DNA of 64,000 bases, taken from assembly GCA_973895155.1 (NCBI GenBank), contig OZ316892.1:4712001-4776000 (forward strand), in the 5' to 3' direction. The position numbers and the translations under genes were made by a program. The DNA is from Marsupella aquatica. Taxonomy: Eukaryota > Marchantiophyta. Positions 20,864 through 32,657 of the stretch are shown here, piece after piece. Every line of letters begins with the position of its first letter. Positions within the stretch are counted from its first letter, which is position 1. Below the pieces are notes generated by a model. It searched no databases. It was not told where the DNA came from and saw nothing but the letters and a program-made list of their open reading frames with translations.

Positions 20864-23800
20864 ATGGCTCCAAGGTTGCCTCTTCACAACCCATTTAGGA
20901 TTAGGCATCATGATTCTAAATTGTGGATGCGTGAACAAGCCCGGGCCGCCCAAGGTAGGAGTAGGAGGATGAGATGCCCATGCACACAGTGCCAAGGATT
21001 CAAGTCGTTGAGTTTGAACACTGTGCACCTTCACCTGCTGCGGCATGAAAGGCACCCTCGGTGGAGGGTTTGGAATGTACCAGTAGAAGAAGACTCCTCT
21101 GATGAAGAGTGGAGAGCTGACTTTGTGGATTCTAATACAGCTAGGCGTAGAGACTACGTAGAGCAGGACATAGACTGTGCAGAGGATGGTCCTGGGGTCC
21201 AACATGAGAACGTGGATGACCAAGATGGAGATGCAGAGGCAGTCACTGAGGACGGTGGGATGGATGTCCCAAGAATGGTTCAAGAGATTTTTGAAGACCT
21301 TGATGCTTTTTACGACACAGTGGAATCAGAAGAGGACAATGAACCGCAGCCACACATTGGCGACGGCCAAGCTGAACCTGACTTTGACATTGGGGAAGGT
21401 GCAGCAGAGAGGGAGTGGGTGTTTGGGGGCCCAAAACACATCAAAGAAGCTTGCATTCCTATCTACGAGGGGTCGAACTGCTCCAAGCTGGGTTTTGTCG
21501 TGTTGTTGTTGAACATCTGTGGCAATCACAATGTTCCCAATATATTTGTGACAGAGTTGTTGACCTTCCTGCGCCGAAATGTGTTACCAGATGGTAATTC
21601 AATTCCAAAAAATATGTATGAGGCTAGGAAATTGATGTCTAACCTTGGGCTGAACTATGTGTCTATTGACGCATGCCCTGATGGGTGTGTTCTCTTTCAC
21701 AAAGAGCATGCAGATAAATTGACATGCCCTCATTGTGGTAAGCACAGGTACAAGAATGTAGGGAAATGTACACACCCTGCCAAGGTTCTTCGTCATTTTC
21801 CTCTCATTCCTAGACTACAACGTCTGTTTAGATGCCCTGCCCTTTCCAAGCTGATGACATGGACTCCTGATAACAAGAGCAGTGATGGCCTGCAGCGTCA
21901 CATTGGAGATTCCAACCATTGGAAATTTGTTGATGAGAGGTGGCTACAGTTTGCTGCAGAGAAGCGGAACTTTCGATTTGGTCTATCACTGGATGGAGTA
22001 AACCCATTTGGAGACAAAAACAACCGTTATTCATGTTGGCCAGTTACGCTGCTAAATTACAACCTTCCCCCATGGATGACTACAAAGAGGTTTTTTGTCA
22101 TGATGGTGCTGTTAATCCCTGGACCAGCTTCTGTGACCGAGCAATTCATAGATATCATGTTGGCTCCAGCAGTGGAAGAGTGGAAGACTTTGTGGATAGA
22201 AGGGGTGTTAACCCATGATGTTCTGAAGGGGCTTCTTCGACCCAGCCCCTTTAGACTGCATGCAATTTGTTTGCTGGATATAGCAGATTACCCAGGCCAT
22301 GGCATCATATCTGGACGAGTGACAAAGGGCTATGTGGGGTGCACACCATGTGGGAAAAATGTGACAAGTGAGTGGTCGCATGCCCTGCACAGTATGAAAT
22401 TTCAGGGGCATAGAAGGTATCTGCCTGTTGATCATCCTTACAGGCACACACGGTCTCAAATTGCACACTTCAACAACAAAACAGAGCTTCGTGGCCCACC
22501 ACAGAGGGTCACCAGAGAGCAAGTCCTGAGGTGGGCAGCCAGGAAGGCTGATTGGGACAAGAGAAGTGCCACTGATCGAGAACCTGAGGATCCAGTGGTG
22601 AAACACGGTGTGAAAAGACAGACCTTGATGGACTTGGAGTTGGAGTACTGGAGGGTAATGTACTTAGCCTCCAGCCCCTGTATGATTGCAATTTTAGATT
22701 GGAGCAATGGTGGATTGATGTTGGTTACAATCCTCCTATGTGGTTAATTAGTGTTTCTGTTGTTGAATTCTTTGCTTTGTGGAGTGCAAGAATTCGAGCC
22801 CAGCAAACACAATGTGGACGTCATGCACATTGAGAAAAATATTTGTGAGAGCTTGCTGAAGTTCTTGTCGGGTGAGAAAGATACAGGAGCAGTTCGAGCT
22901 GATATGCAACAGAAGGGGATTCGCCCTCACCTTTGGTTGAAGCCCCATGCAAGCAATCCCAATGTACTTCTCAAGTTCCAAGCTCCCTATGTGTGCACAC
23001 AGGATGAATGGAAGACATTCTTGTATAGATTGAGCTGTCTGAAAGTGCCCTCTGGCTATGCTGGTGCCTTCAAGAAGCATATTACAAAGAATAAACTTGG
23101 CAGTATGAAAACACATGACTACCATGTGTTGATGCAGCACATTCTGCCCCTATGCCTCAGAGGTCTCATGCAAAAACCAGTCCGTAATGTCATTCTTCGA
23201 CTGTGCAATGTATTTCGCCGTATATGTGTGAAAGTGTGGGATCCCCAAGGATTGGAGCAGTTGAAGCAGGATGCTGCTTATGTCCTCTGTGACTTGGAGA
23301 TATACTTCCCCCCTGCTTTCTTTGATGTTATGACTCATCTCCTAATCCATGTGGTAGAAGAGCTAGGGCAGTATGGGCCAGTCAGTACCAGATGGATGTA
23401 CCCTATGGAGCGATACATGAAGTTGTTGAAAGGTCATGTGAGAACATACTATAGGCCAGAGGCTTCCATGGCATTGGGGTACATTAAGGATGAGACGTTG
23501 GGATTCCTAACAGAGTACATGGCTGGGTCTGGTGAAGCTATGACAAGAGTTTGGAAATCTGGTGAAGATGATGGAGTGAGTGGCGAGGTTGTTGAAGGTG
23601 TGGGACGTGCTGTTCAGCTGCCTATTGCGATTCGAGACAAGGCTCATTCATATGTGCTGGCAAACACAGAGCCTATGCAACCATGGTGGAGGTGAGTGAT
23701 TGAATTGACTTGCCTTTGTTGTGATGCTTCTTGTCTGTTCCAAGGGTGATCTTAGGTTGTCATGTGTTGTTTAGACCTAACTATGCCTGTACCTCATATT

Positions 23801-24564
23801 GCAGGGAATATGATATGCAAAAAGCTGCACACTCTGGGCAGCAGGATCCCTTCCCACAGTTCGAGCAGTGGATTCGGGTGACAATTCGAGAGCATAGTAG
23901 ACATCACCCAGATATGGAGAAGGATTTGTATCTTCTATCTGTGCCACCACGATTGTCTATTCTGACCTACAAACGGATGAGAGCTTATGGAAATCATTAT
24001 CGAGTGAGGGATGAGCAGGGTGACCATTGTGTATCATATGATTGTGGTTTGATTTCTGTGTTTGAGCAGAGAACCTCTGAAGAACAGAGGGGGTGGATGA
24101 AGATGGGTTACGTGGGGGAGTTGACCGACATTTGGGTGTTGAATTATGGTAACACAAGTGTCCCAGTGATATTGATGAAGGGATCATGGGTGAAATTAGA
24201 GTGGCAGAGACCAAGGGCCATCATGAAGCGTGATCATGATGGGTTCTTGTTGGCCAATTTTAGGTCCAGAGTACCAGAATGGTATGAGCCTTTTGTTTTC
24301 CCTAGCCAAGTTGAACATGCTTTCTTTGCAGATGTGGAGGAGTCACATGGCTGGAGGGTGGTATGCCATAGCCAAGCACGGAATAGGCGGATGGATGGAA
24401 GTAAAGTAGAGTTCAGTTTGGATGACCATGCTGCATTCGAGCATCCTAGTCATGAGACTGTACTTCCAACTCGGGCAGGGACTGACTACATCCCCTTAAC
24501 ATTGAGAGAGACATATGATGAACCTGGGCAAATGGAATATGATGAGGTTGATGATTTGCAATAG
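20864..24564 (+). CDS. TNP2-type CACTA transposase
   Basis: Proposed exons: 20,864-22,654, 22,799-23,691, 23,805-24,564, giving 1,147 residues in one frame. The second intron (GTGAGT...TTGCAG) is clear; the first junction (GTAATG...TTCGAG) is the only one I found that keeps frame and is tentative. The N-terminus carries the transposase-associated Cys/His pattern (CPCTQCQG...HLHLLRH). Residues about 230-560 hold the TNP2 core: SIDACPDGCVLFHKEH, CPHCGKHRYK, RLQRLFRCP, LSLDGVNPFG (catalytic-type D), LPPWM, LLIPGPAS and VGCTPCGK. Exon 2 holds KHNVDVMHIEKNICESLL and RWMYPMERYMKLLKGHVR (DUF4218 type). Exon 3 holds a DUF4216-type region (LTDIWVLNYGN). TNP2 cuts and moves the element by binding its ends in the nucleus. 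No internal stop was seen, so it may be functional. Confidence 0.93.
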
Positions 24565-24741
24565 GCAACAGCTGGCGATTGGCAAGTATGAGGTTGAGGA
24601 TGACTACCTGCACAGAGTCACAGAACGGGAATTGCTGCCTGGAATGATGTTTAGGATAGTTGGATATGCATGAAATTGATTGATACTTTGAATTTAGTGT
24701 GCTGATTCTCCCTGTTTGGTTGTGGGTGCTGTGCAGAAGCT
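24565..24741. other. Short spacer between TNP2 and TNPA-like genes
   Basis: In En/Spm elements the two proteins come from one transcript by alternative splicing. TGTGCAG at 24,730-24,736 is a good acceptor just before the ATG at 24,742, which fits that arrangement here. Confidence 0.5.
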
Positions 24742-27700
24742 ATGGGGGAAGAGGGTGATGACATGGAGACAGACATGGGGCTTGGAGAGTGGGGTGAAGA
24801 GGAAAGATTGGATATGGATGGAGACCCAGATGCAGGGGGGCTCACAGAAAATGCACCTATGCAGGATGCACAGGGCCCTCATCAAGTCCCAGGTAGGTGG
24901 GCAGCTAGAGAGAAATCACATAATCCATACCCTAGAAGGAGCCAGAGTTATTGGCAAGGGACGCCTGATAATTATGATGATGACTATGATGGAGCAGAAG
25001 ATGGATGGGATGAATATGAACACCCAGAGCGTGGTAGAGACGGGTACAGAGGGCAATGGAAAGGTGAGGAGGATGATTGGACAAGTAAGTGCCTTGTGCT
25101 AGTGATTTTGTGATGGTAGTAGAGATTTAGCTCAATATGGACTTATCTGATGTGTAGCTAGGGCAAAGAGTTTATCTTACAGGTCCATGAGTGTGGCATG
25201 TACCTGTTGGTATGCAGACTCTGATTGGGACAATCACGAAAACAACAAAGGCCATCCACGTTCAGATAGGCGGCAATCATTCACAGGCGGGAGAAACGGC
25301 CCTAATTCATCAAGACAAAGCAATAGGACAGGTGGTCCAGAACCATCTATGCGCCAAGGGAGAGGTAACTTGGTCATTGCAGAATTGCTCTGAAGTCCAG
25401 TGTATATTTGGCAGCAGGATTTATGATTCATACTTACCTAATGTAAGTGACTGTAAATGGATCCTGTAAATGTGCAGGGACTCCAGGGAGGTTTGGACAA
25501 TGCAATCCAGGCCGTGGGGGGAGATCAGGCCGTGGAGGGACCCCAGGCCGTGGGGGGACACCAGGCCGTGGAGGGACACCTAGTAGCGCTTCAGGGAGTA
25601 CCAAGGCAGGAGACAGTAACAAATTTGGTAAAGTAGAAGTGAATTCCGAAGGTTGGATAACTCCCACATGTGATGGTAAGAACCGTTGGCATTCTGACCT
25701 AAGAGGAGAAGTATTGCGTTGGTTAGATTTGAGCATTACAGAGTTTAGGAGTCAGAACAAAGCTGATTGGGCTGCTATCTGCAAGGACATTCTTGAACGG
25801 TGGGACTATGTTGGTAATGATGGTAAGGGCCCAGTTGAAGATTGCATATCAGATTATGCAATGAGGATTTTGAAACAAGAGAGGCATAGGTTGAAAAGGA
25901 TGTGGATAGACAATGGTTCTAACAGGAGAATGCCACCACCCCCATCATTGGAACTGGATCAATGGACACGGTTAATCAAAGGGTTCATGTCGGAGGCTGG
26001 ACAGAGCAAGAGTGAACTGATGTCAAATGCTCGAGGCAAAGTGAAACACCTTTCACAGGCTGGGAGAGGAAGTTATGCTCCAGTGAAAGAACAATTGGTA
26101 AGGCAGTGACATGCCTGATAGTAAGCCTCAAACTTATCATCTTGCTACCATTATTACATTTTCATTGACAATCAACACTTGGTTTCATTCATATGTATGT
26201 TGATGTGGACTGCAGAAGAAATTGACAGGTGAAGAACCATCAGCACAAGAAGTGAGAGAGGAGTTCATGAAACAAAGGAGTGAGGTGACAAGTGTGACTT
26301 CCAAACAGGTGATTATGTTGTAATTCTGTATGTTCTGTGACTATTTGGCCTTGAGCATCAGAAAGAAATATAGTAGGAAGTAAGCAACCAGTTCTTGGGG
26401 ACAGTTATCTGAGATATGTAAGCTGTGTTATGACAGGGAACTGTTACAACTCTCACAGAGATGTGTGAACAGTTGAAGTCATTAGAGTGTGGACTCCCTC
26501 GAGTGGAAAGTAAATTGGCTGATCGTTTGGATATTGTGGAGGCATCTGTAGCGAACCTTCTTGCATCAATGGAATCTAATTTCAAGCTTGTGATTGAAAA
26601 ATTGGGTGGTTCCCAACCAAACAATGAGGGCAACATTGTACAAAGTGTGCCCTTGTTAACAAAAAAGGGAATTGGCAAATCTGACACAGGTATGGAAATG
26701 ACACCGGCCCATTGTTCATTGTGTCCTATGTTCAAATGTTAGAAGTAAGTTTTCATGAATTGAGTGAATGGTTTGAATGCAGGAAGAGTGGAGGCAGAGA
26801 AGGACCCTGTAATCAGTAAGCAGAAGGGCAAGAAGGTTGCTGAGACAGGTAACCTGCTATGATCCAGTACATTACATTTGAAAAGTTCATGGAGTTTTGT
26901 GAAGCTTAAGCCGGTTGGAGGTAATCTTTTCTGTAAGAACTGGTTGGATGAACTGGGATCTGAAGTGACATCATGATTGATGTATCAGGTGATTCAAAGA
27001 GCAATAATGAAGAAGATGTGCCCAGTGCCTCAGTGACCATAGCCAAGGAGGTATCAGGTAAGCTGATGCTTTAAATTCCTCTATATGAATGTTGAGCAAC
27101 AATTCAGTGGTTAATAGATTCAACCTGAATATTGTGGTGTGTTTATTGATCAACAGAAGCAGACATGGAGCATATGGCAATGGCAAAGAAGGGGAAGAAG
27201 GCTGTTCATAATGGTAAGGAGATAGTGACAACTTTGTGGTTGGTGACATGTACATTTAGCACATGTGATGAGTGATTGACTTATGTTGGACATGACACTG
27301 AATTGTAGTTGATTCAGAGTTGACAGACTCTCAACCAAGTGGGAGTAGGGTGAAGCGACGTCGAAACTTGGGAGCAACATTGGATGCAAGTAAGATTGTA
27401 GATGCTTCAATTGAAGCAAGTACAATGTTGGCAGATACTGAGATGATGTCGCAGGGAAATCCTGCTACACAATCAGAAGTGTCAAATATGGATGCAGATT
27501 CTTTGAAGAAGAGTGTAGCGAATTCTCGATCACCAGCACAAAACACTCGTGCCAAAGTCATGACTCGCAACCAAGGTATGAATAATGTCATGTATAAGCC
27601 ACCCAAGAAAGCCAAGAAAAACAGCCAGGGTAAGGTGGAGGTGATAGCCACAGCAGAGCCAGTCCATAATCTTCTATCATGGGAGGATGACTCGCAGGTA

Positions 27701-27913
27701 TGTGTGGGTACAGGCATTTTGCGACCGGATCATGCAAAATTCCATGGCAAAGTGGTCCCGAATGACCATGTAGTAGTGTTGTTGACTACAGTGATTGTAT
27801 CTGATTGTAATTTGCCATTTCCGAATAGAGACGATGATCCACCTCAGGAAATAATTGCAGATGCAGTAGGATCTCTTGTGCTCTGGCCATCAGAGTGTGT
27901 TAGTCTGCAGTGA
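24742..27913 (+). CDS. TNPA-like / En-Spm regulatory transposase
   Basis: Nine exons with GT-AG borders and agreeing phases: 24,742-25,084, 25,218-25,364, 25,478-26,097, 26,216-26,308, 26,437-26,689, 26,783-26,848, 26,989-27,057, 27,157-27,213, 27,309-27,913; total 2,253 nt, 750 residues. The N-terminus is acidic (EEGDDMETDMGLGEWGEEE), followed by an Arg/Gly-rich segment (repeats of GRGGTP near residue 170). Exon 3 carries the plant Ptta/En/Spm transposase region (ISDYAMRILKQERHRLKRMW). Exon 5 is a predicted coiled coil (CEQLKSLECGLPRVESKLAD). Short Lys-rich exons follow. The C-terminus (ILRPDHAKFHGKVVPNDHVV...LPFPNRD...AVGSLVLWPSECV) matches the TNP1/En/Spm C-terminal domain. TNPA-type proteins bind subterminal repeats and help synapsis. 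All frames agree with no stops, so this looks intact. Confidence 0.88.
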
Positions 27914-28459
27914 CTGAATGCAAGTGTAGATAGAATCATGTGAATTGTGTCACATTTTGACATTGCCTTGGAAAGATCCAAGAAATATTTGTACCAATTT
28001 TTCCATTTGGTAAAGAGGATGAAGGAGACGTTGTGTGTGACATTGATATTTCTGAATTCTGTATGTATGAAACAAGTGATTGATGTCAAACTATGGCTCT
28101 ATGGTGATTGTCTATGATACTTGAATCTATTTTATCATTTCAGTATTAGTGTGTATGGTATAGAGGAATACTTTGTGACCTTCTTTGTAGTCTATGAAGT
28201 TTGAATCTGTGAATTCATATTAGTGTACATGGTATAGAAGATGGCTTTCTGAAACTATGTATTCTAATGTTAACATGATGAATGGTGAATTTATAGAGTG
28301 AGTTCATTCCAAGTACACAATAAAACATGAATGCAATATGTTATTTGTGCACAAGAGTGGGTTCATTCCAAGTAGTATAGTGGGGTCTTCATCACTCATA
28401 TCCAGTTGACATGAAAGACTTATACATACCCCACAAAGTATATTTAAAGACTACCCTCC
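27914..28459. other. CACTA 3' non-coding region
   Basis: AT-rich 3' untranslated and spacer DNA with two loose copies of a phrase (TTAGTGTGTATGGTATAGAG near 28,146; TTAGTGTACATGGTATAGAA near 28,221). No protein seen. Confidence 0.5.
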
Positions 28460-28723
28460 ATAACCTTTTTAGTCGTTCCCAACGACTCATCATCGCAGCC
28501 CATAAAAGACTGAAAATGACTCACCAAAGCTACCCACACAAAGACTAAAATAGACTGAAAATCCAGTCTATTAAATGACTTATAAACCAGTTCTATAAAG
28601 GACTCAGTTGATTATAGTAACAAAACATACGACTCGCAGTCCTATAAAGGACTAGAGTCCTTTCCAGTCGTTTCCAAGTCCTATACGGTACTGAATAGTC
28701 GTTTAATGGGGTCTAAATACCCC
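28460..28723. promoter_or_regulatory. CACTA 3' subterminal repeat region
   Basis: Very dense short motifs in both orientations: AGTCGTT, CGACTCA, AAAGACTGAAAATGACTC, AAGGACT, CAGTCCTATAAAGGACT, CAGTCGTTTCCAAGTCC. About fifteen GACT/AGTC cores occur in 260 bp. Their match to the left subterminal motifs supports a role as transposase-binding sites. Confidence 0.7.
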
Positions 28724-28739
28724 CCGGTTTCTACTAGTG
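28724..28739 (-). repeat. CACTA right terminal inverted repeat
   Basis: CCGGTTTCTACTAGTG, the exact reverse complement of the left 16 bases, followed directly by the AAC duplication. Confidence 0.95.
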
Positions 28740-29750
28740 AACAATATACGCCCCAAATGCCACTTGAAACTTACTCAGCCTCAACCTACACATACACACT
28801 GACATGATAAATGCACAGGAAGTGCTACATATTATCGCCAAAACACCCAATGGAAATGAAGTTAAAGGTGACTCGCTCACATCTACTTGCAGCAATCACA
28901 CCTGCCAGAATCAAACTTGATCGAAGGCCCACAAGCAACAGAGACTGCACCACGACCAAAGAGGGGATGCCCACCAAGGGCAACCGATCGCCAACCACAC
29001 CAAAGAAGACCTACTGCCACAACAACTCAAGAACAGCCATCAACAACAACTTACTATATTAACCCAACCAACCAGAAATACCAAGAACAATGAAATTGTC
29101 ATAAACTACCAACCGGGCTACCAACAAACGGGACAAGTTTGGGATCGGGAAAACACCCATATAGATGACCAATTTGCATTGCACATTTCACAGGTACTGG
29201 ACGAAGCTCCCCCAAAGTTAATAAAACGAGTGGAATACCATGGTAAGGGGGAGCATACAAGACACAAATTAATTCAGAAAAGTGAAGGACCCTTTGGCTA
29301 TACTGATGTTGCATCTGTGCTACACCGCACATCACGAGATATTGCCATGAAAGAACCAATACCGGACCCAAAGGCTATGAAGGCCCATATCCGCTTTGTA
29401 GTCCAAGTGCTCCGCTCCATGTAAGACAAACAAAGCGGCCGCACATGGTACCCACGATTTAAGACAATGCTCACCATGGGATTTCAAAACTCTTAAATTG
29501 CACCCTGCCTATTTATCAAGAGAGAAGGCAGCAAGTTCATCATAAAAACAATATATGTGGACGATCTAAACTTATTTGGCACTGACGGGGGCACTGACAA
29601 AATCATGGTGGAAACAATACAATTGCTCAAAAGAGTTTTTGAGATGAGGGACCTAGGCAGGACTACATTCTGCTAGGACTACAATTCGAGCACCTAAAGG
29701 AAGGAATACTCCTCCACCCCTTTTTACCTCCTATGCCACGATGTAGAATC
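28740..29750 (+). pseudogene. copia B polyprotein remains, right of the CACTA insertion
   Basis: The frame broken at 11,810 resumes here as TIYAPNAT-stop-NLLS, matching the copia phrase ALYAP.A.RNLLS before the integrase (the stop is TGA where an Arg codon is usual). Further right the coding sequence is decayed and partly deleted. At about 29,510-29,690 a reverse-transcriptase core is clear: FIKREGSKFIIKTIYVDDLN (the YVDD active site), then LLKRVFEMRDLGR and, after a frameshift, ILLGLQFEHLKEGILLHP. Integrase is not recognisable. No LTR was found at the right side. Confidence 0.8.
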
Positions 29751-30284
29751 TCGTGACGCGCAACCCACAAAACAATCATTTTACGACACTCAATAGGTTT
29801 GAAACCCCTTCAAAATGTAGTTGTGTCTGAAAACATATCTGGGTAGCCCTTCTCTTCTTGATCGCAACCCTGAAAACCATTGAAAACAAAGATCAAATGG
29901 CTCGGATACGGTCATTCAAGTTTTTATGGTAATCGGAGCACCGTCCCCTTCCGTTGTGCCCGTACAACACAAGGGGGGCCCGGATTCTCCCAAAATAGTG
30001 ATCCCCACCTTTGTTGCTACTTCCTACACCTTTGAGAAAAATTGGATCCTTGGCTCCCTATTGGACGTCTATACGTCTCCAAAATTGGAAAATTATTGTC
30101 AAACACACAACTTACCATATCTTTACCATCTGAACTTTTTTTTTGCTGTGTCACCAAGTGTGTCACATCTTGTTGGCAGTTTGGCGAGCTCTTTCCAACC
30201 AGCTCCTAGTGAGGTCAATATGAGCTGGTTAAAAATCAATGTTTGTACGACCAAGGTCCGTACACCCGTTGAAAGCAAACACAA

Positions 30285-30475
30285 TAGGGAAAGGGTGGGA
30301 ACCCCACAATGAGAAATGGGAAGGAAAAAAGTGTGGGAATCCCTTCCATGGTGTGGGGAAGGAGAATTGTGGGAACCCCACAAAGTGTGAAGGGAAGGAA
30401 AGCAAAACAAATGTGAGAACCACTCAAAGGGTGAGAGAGGAAAAGGGAATGCAAATGTGTGAACCCCTTACTTTC
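30285..30475. repeat. Degenerate tandem repeat rich in GTGGGAACCCC and GGGAAGGA
   Basis: Four or five loose 40-45 bp units alternate GGGAACCCCACAA-type and GAAGGAAA-type phrases. The unit boundaries are blurred. Confidence 0.5.
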
Positions 30476-31436
30476 TTCTTAGGGTCATCCCATCATCATT
30501 CCTAGATTGCCTAGTTTTGCTATTTTATGGGCATTGAGGTTTCTCAAGCTTCTGTTGTTTGATACAAACTTGAACTCAACTAGGGAACCCCAGTTTTGCA
30601 TGGGGCTCATTGGGAGCTTCAAAAAGAGTCCAAACATGACCATGTTTGGACTAGTGCTAGCACAGCAACGCTTGTTTAAAATTATAATGTTTTCTATACA
30701 GGAGAAATTTTTCTCATTTTGCGCCTTGTGTGGAGCCTCCGGCTAGTCCTTCCCCGAGTCCTTCACCAAAAGAATGCCTACACCTTGACCTCCAATTCTT
30801 GGATTCATTCAATGGCTTCAATTCCACCGTGGGATCAAATTCCTCTCTCTACTCCAGTTCCCGGTTACCGCATCCACTTATTAGAGATAACACAAAAAAA
30901 TCTAATCACTTTCAAGATACCGCTTTGTCTTTCAGCTTATCTTACTATAAATGCGCCAACTGAAGTCTACTTTTAAGAGCCTAGGTCTAGAGTGAAACCT
31001 CTAGACCGTAACTCCATGGCCATCATGTGCATGGAAAAACTCATGTGTATGTGAAAAACTCATGACTATGATGTATATCAAGTGGCGTGTGAAAAAATTT
31101 TGTGATAATTTTTAGGTATTTCCAAGGAAAAAATGGCAAGTATGGCCCCACCACAACATACGTGCATAGAAAGAAAGATGTGCATAGAGAGGAGAATGGT
31201 ATATTATATATGACTATTAAAATGATGTGTTTTTATCATTTCATTTAGTTCAAAGAACCGGTAGTCAGGGCTAGTATATACTATTATAAGTTGGTACTAA
31301 GTTACTACTGTTTTTTTGCAAACGGTGACCTTGTCACATGTTTTTCTGACTTGTCAATGTTTTCTCAAATCTTGATAAATGATCAATTTTAATATGAAAT
31401 CAAAGTTTATAGAGCTAGATGTGTACATGTGAGTCC

Positions 31437-31618
31437 AGTCCCAAAGCAGAACTTACAGTATAGTATTCTATGCGTAGAATTTCTGAATTTTATCATGAGA
31501 TATACTTTGTATCCTAAGGTGCGGTACAAAGTCCCAAAGCAGAACAAAATCGTATTCTATGCGTAGAAATTCTGAATTTTATCATGAGATATACTTTGTA
31601 TCCTAAGGTGCGATACTT
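31437..31618. repeat. Tandem duplication of about 90 bp, two copies
   Basis: Both units start GTCCCAAAGCAGAAC, share TATTCTATGCGTAGAA, CTGAATTTTATCATGAGATA and CTTTGTATCCTAAGGTGCG, and differ by a short deletion. It lies immediately downstream (minus-strand sense) of the RING-CH ORF. Confidence 0.85.
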
Positions 31619-31643
31619 GAAGACGATAAATTTTTGCTTTCAG

Positions 31644-31988
31644 TCAAGGGATGCCAAAAATGAGTACCCTCATTGCCAACATCTGTAAAGAAAGAGATTC
31701 ACAACCAGCCTTTATGGCAGTAAACCATGTCCTTCTAGGTACTTCACGATCAAATTCATCAAAGTCAAGGGTAGAGTCATTTGGTCGAGGAGTAGCGTTG
31801 TATCCATCTTTGTAAGGCTGGCGGCATATTTCGGAGATAGCATCCCCTTTTTTGTTGCACCAACGCTGGACACAACTTTGGTGGGCGTACTTCATGCTAC
31901 CTGAGCAAAAACATGGACTCTCCAGGCTGTTCAGGTTGTCCTTGTCGTAACAAAGTCGGCAATTGGCCATATACTCCTGTCTAGTCAT
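31644..31988 (-). CDS. RING-CH (RINGv) zinc-finger protein with one zinc ligand replaced
   Basis: ORF from ATG 31,988 (the frame is open further up, EYIRLGI before the Met, so an upstream exon is possible) to 31,644, about 114 residues. It has CRLCYDKD, then PCFCSGSMKYAHQSCVQRW and KKGDAISEICRQPYKDGY, which is the plant RING-CH layout C-x2-C...C-x-C-x7-H-x2-C...C-x2-C. The seventh ligand, usually Cys in GDTTCEIC, is Ser here (TCC; one base from TGC). RING-CH proteins are E3 ubiquitin ligases, often membrane-bound. The transmembrane segments found downstream in plant family members are missing. It is probably a truncated gene copy or a diverging paralogue. Confidence 0.65.
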   Translation of the reverse strand: MTRQEYMANCRLCYDKDNLNSLESPCFCSGSMKYAHQSCVQRWCNKKGDAISEICRQPYKDGYNATPRPNDSTLDFDEFDREVPRRTWFTAIKAGCESLSLQMLAMRVLIFGIP

Positions 31989-32326
31989 AATACCCAAGCG
32001 GATGTACTCTACAATATCTTTCTATGTATTGATTGTCAATATCTATATACAATCAGTTCCTTATTTCCTCTCTAACATCAATAGACAGAGACAAAGGGAC
32101 ATAGCTAGGTAAAGAGCTGACAGGGTGAGCGCGCGAGCAAAGACGCCCCGATCTGGAGAGTGATCAAGAAGAAATTCAGGCAAGAGGTCCTTATATATAT
32201 ACACTGTAGTAGCGGACAGAAACTAAAAGATATGACAGGTAGGAGGACGTGGTACTGATGGACGACAGATCAATTTAACCTTCCGCTAGTCTCCTTTGTA
32301 GTACTCTGACAAATGACAGGAAGTTG

Positions 32327-32648
32327 CACTGACCAATTAATTGGCTAGGGGATTTGCCTGAACTGAGAGGTCCCAAGTTCAATCCCCCCTCCACACACTG
32401 GGGTGTGGAGGGTATATGTGTGTGGGTGGGATGGGTTTTGTGGATAGTGGATTGGAGTTTTGATTATCTGCTCGGCCCCTGGTTGCCCACTTTGTGGCCC
32501 TGATGTAATCCTGTCTCCTTCCTGGTGCGGGTACCTGTCGGATCCGTTGGGGCTCACCCTGGTCTGGGTTCCCTACAGAAAAACTGTCACATTGGGGTGG
32601 CGGGAGTCTAATTGTATTTCCTCCCCATTTCCGTTCAAGACAAAAAAA
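32327..32648 (+). mobile_element. tRNA-derived SINE, copy 2 (322 bp)
   Basis: This is highly similar to copy 1 at 8,621-8,950 but in the opposite orientation. A-box-like TGGCTAGGGG (32,342), B-box-like AGTTCAATCCC (32,376-32,386) and the A-rich end CAAGACAAAAAAA (to about 32,648) are all present. A 9-bp duplication AGGAAGTTG flanks it (32,318-32,326; 32,649-32,657). Confidence 0.88.
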
Positions 32649-32657
32649 AGGAAGTTG

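Larger units (their letters stand above)
11811..28739 (+). mobile_element. Complete 16.9-kb CACTA (En/Spm) transposon with cargo ORFs
   Basis: Left end CACTAGTAGAAACCGG (11,811-11,826) matches the reverse complement of the right end (28,724-28,739). Both sides are flanked by AAC (11,808-11,810; 28,740-28,742), the 3-bp TSD of CACTA elements. Deleting the element and one AAC rejoins a copia frame. Inside, all on the plus strand, are EDM2-like zinc-finger, tandem-BRCT and F-box-like ORFs, then a TNP2 transposase gene and a nine-exon TNPA-like gene. Subterminal regions are dense in GACT/AGTC motifs, expected to bind TNPA. Because ends, TSD and both transposase genes look intact, it could be an autonomous and fairly young copy. 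A 344-bp MITE-like element sits inside it. Confidence 0.95.
29751..31643. other. Intergenic or old repeat DNA, no gene recognised
   Basis: The open frame at 29,926-30,312 has no recognisable motif. A block at 30,290-30,470 repeats GTGGGAACCCC/GGAAGG phrases. A phrase GTCTAGAGTGAAACCTCTAGACC near 30,988 resembles one near 52,131, so a dispersed repeat end may lie here. 31,437-31,618 is a tandem duplication listed separately. Confidence 0.4.

Noticed and set aside
22208-23140. Long minus-strand frames under TNP2
   Set aside because: They are antisense shadows of the transposase exons, whose plus-strand protein is clearly conserved.
29926-30312. 129-codon plus-strand frame as a gene
   Set aside because: No domain, runs into a degenerate tandem repeat, and surrounded by decayed retroelement DNA.
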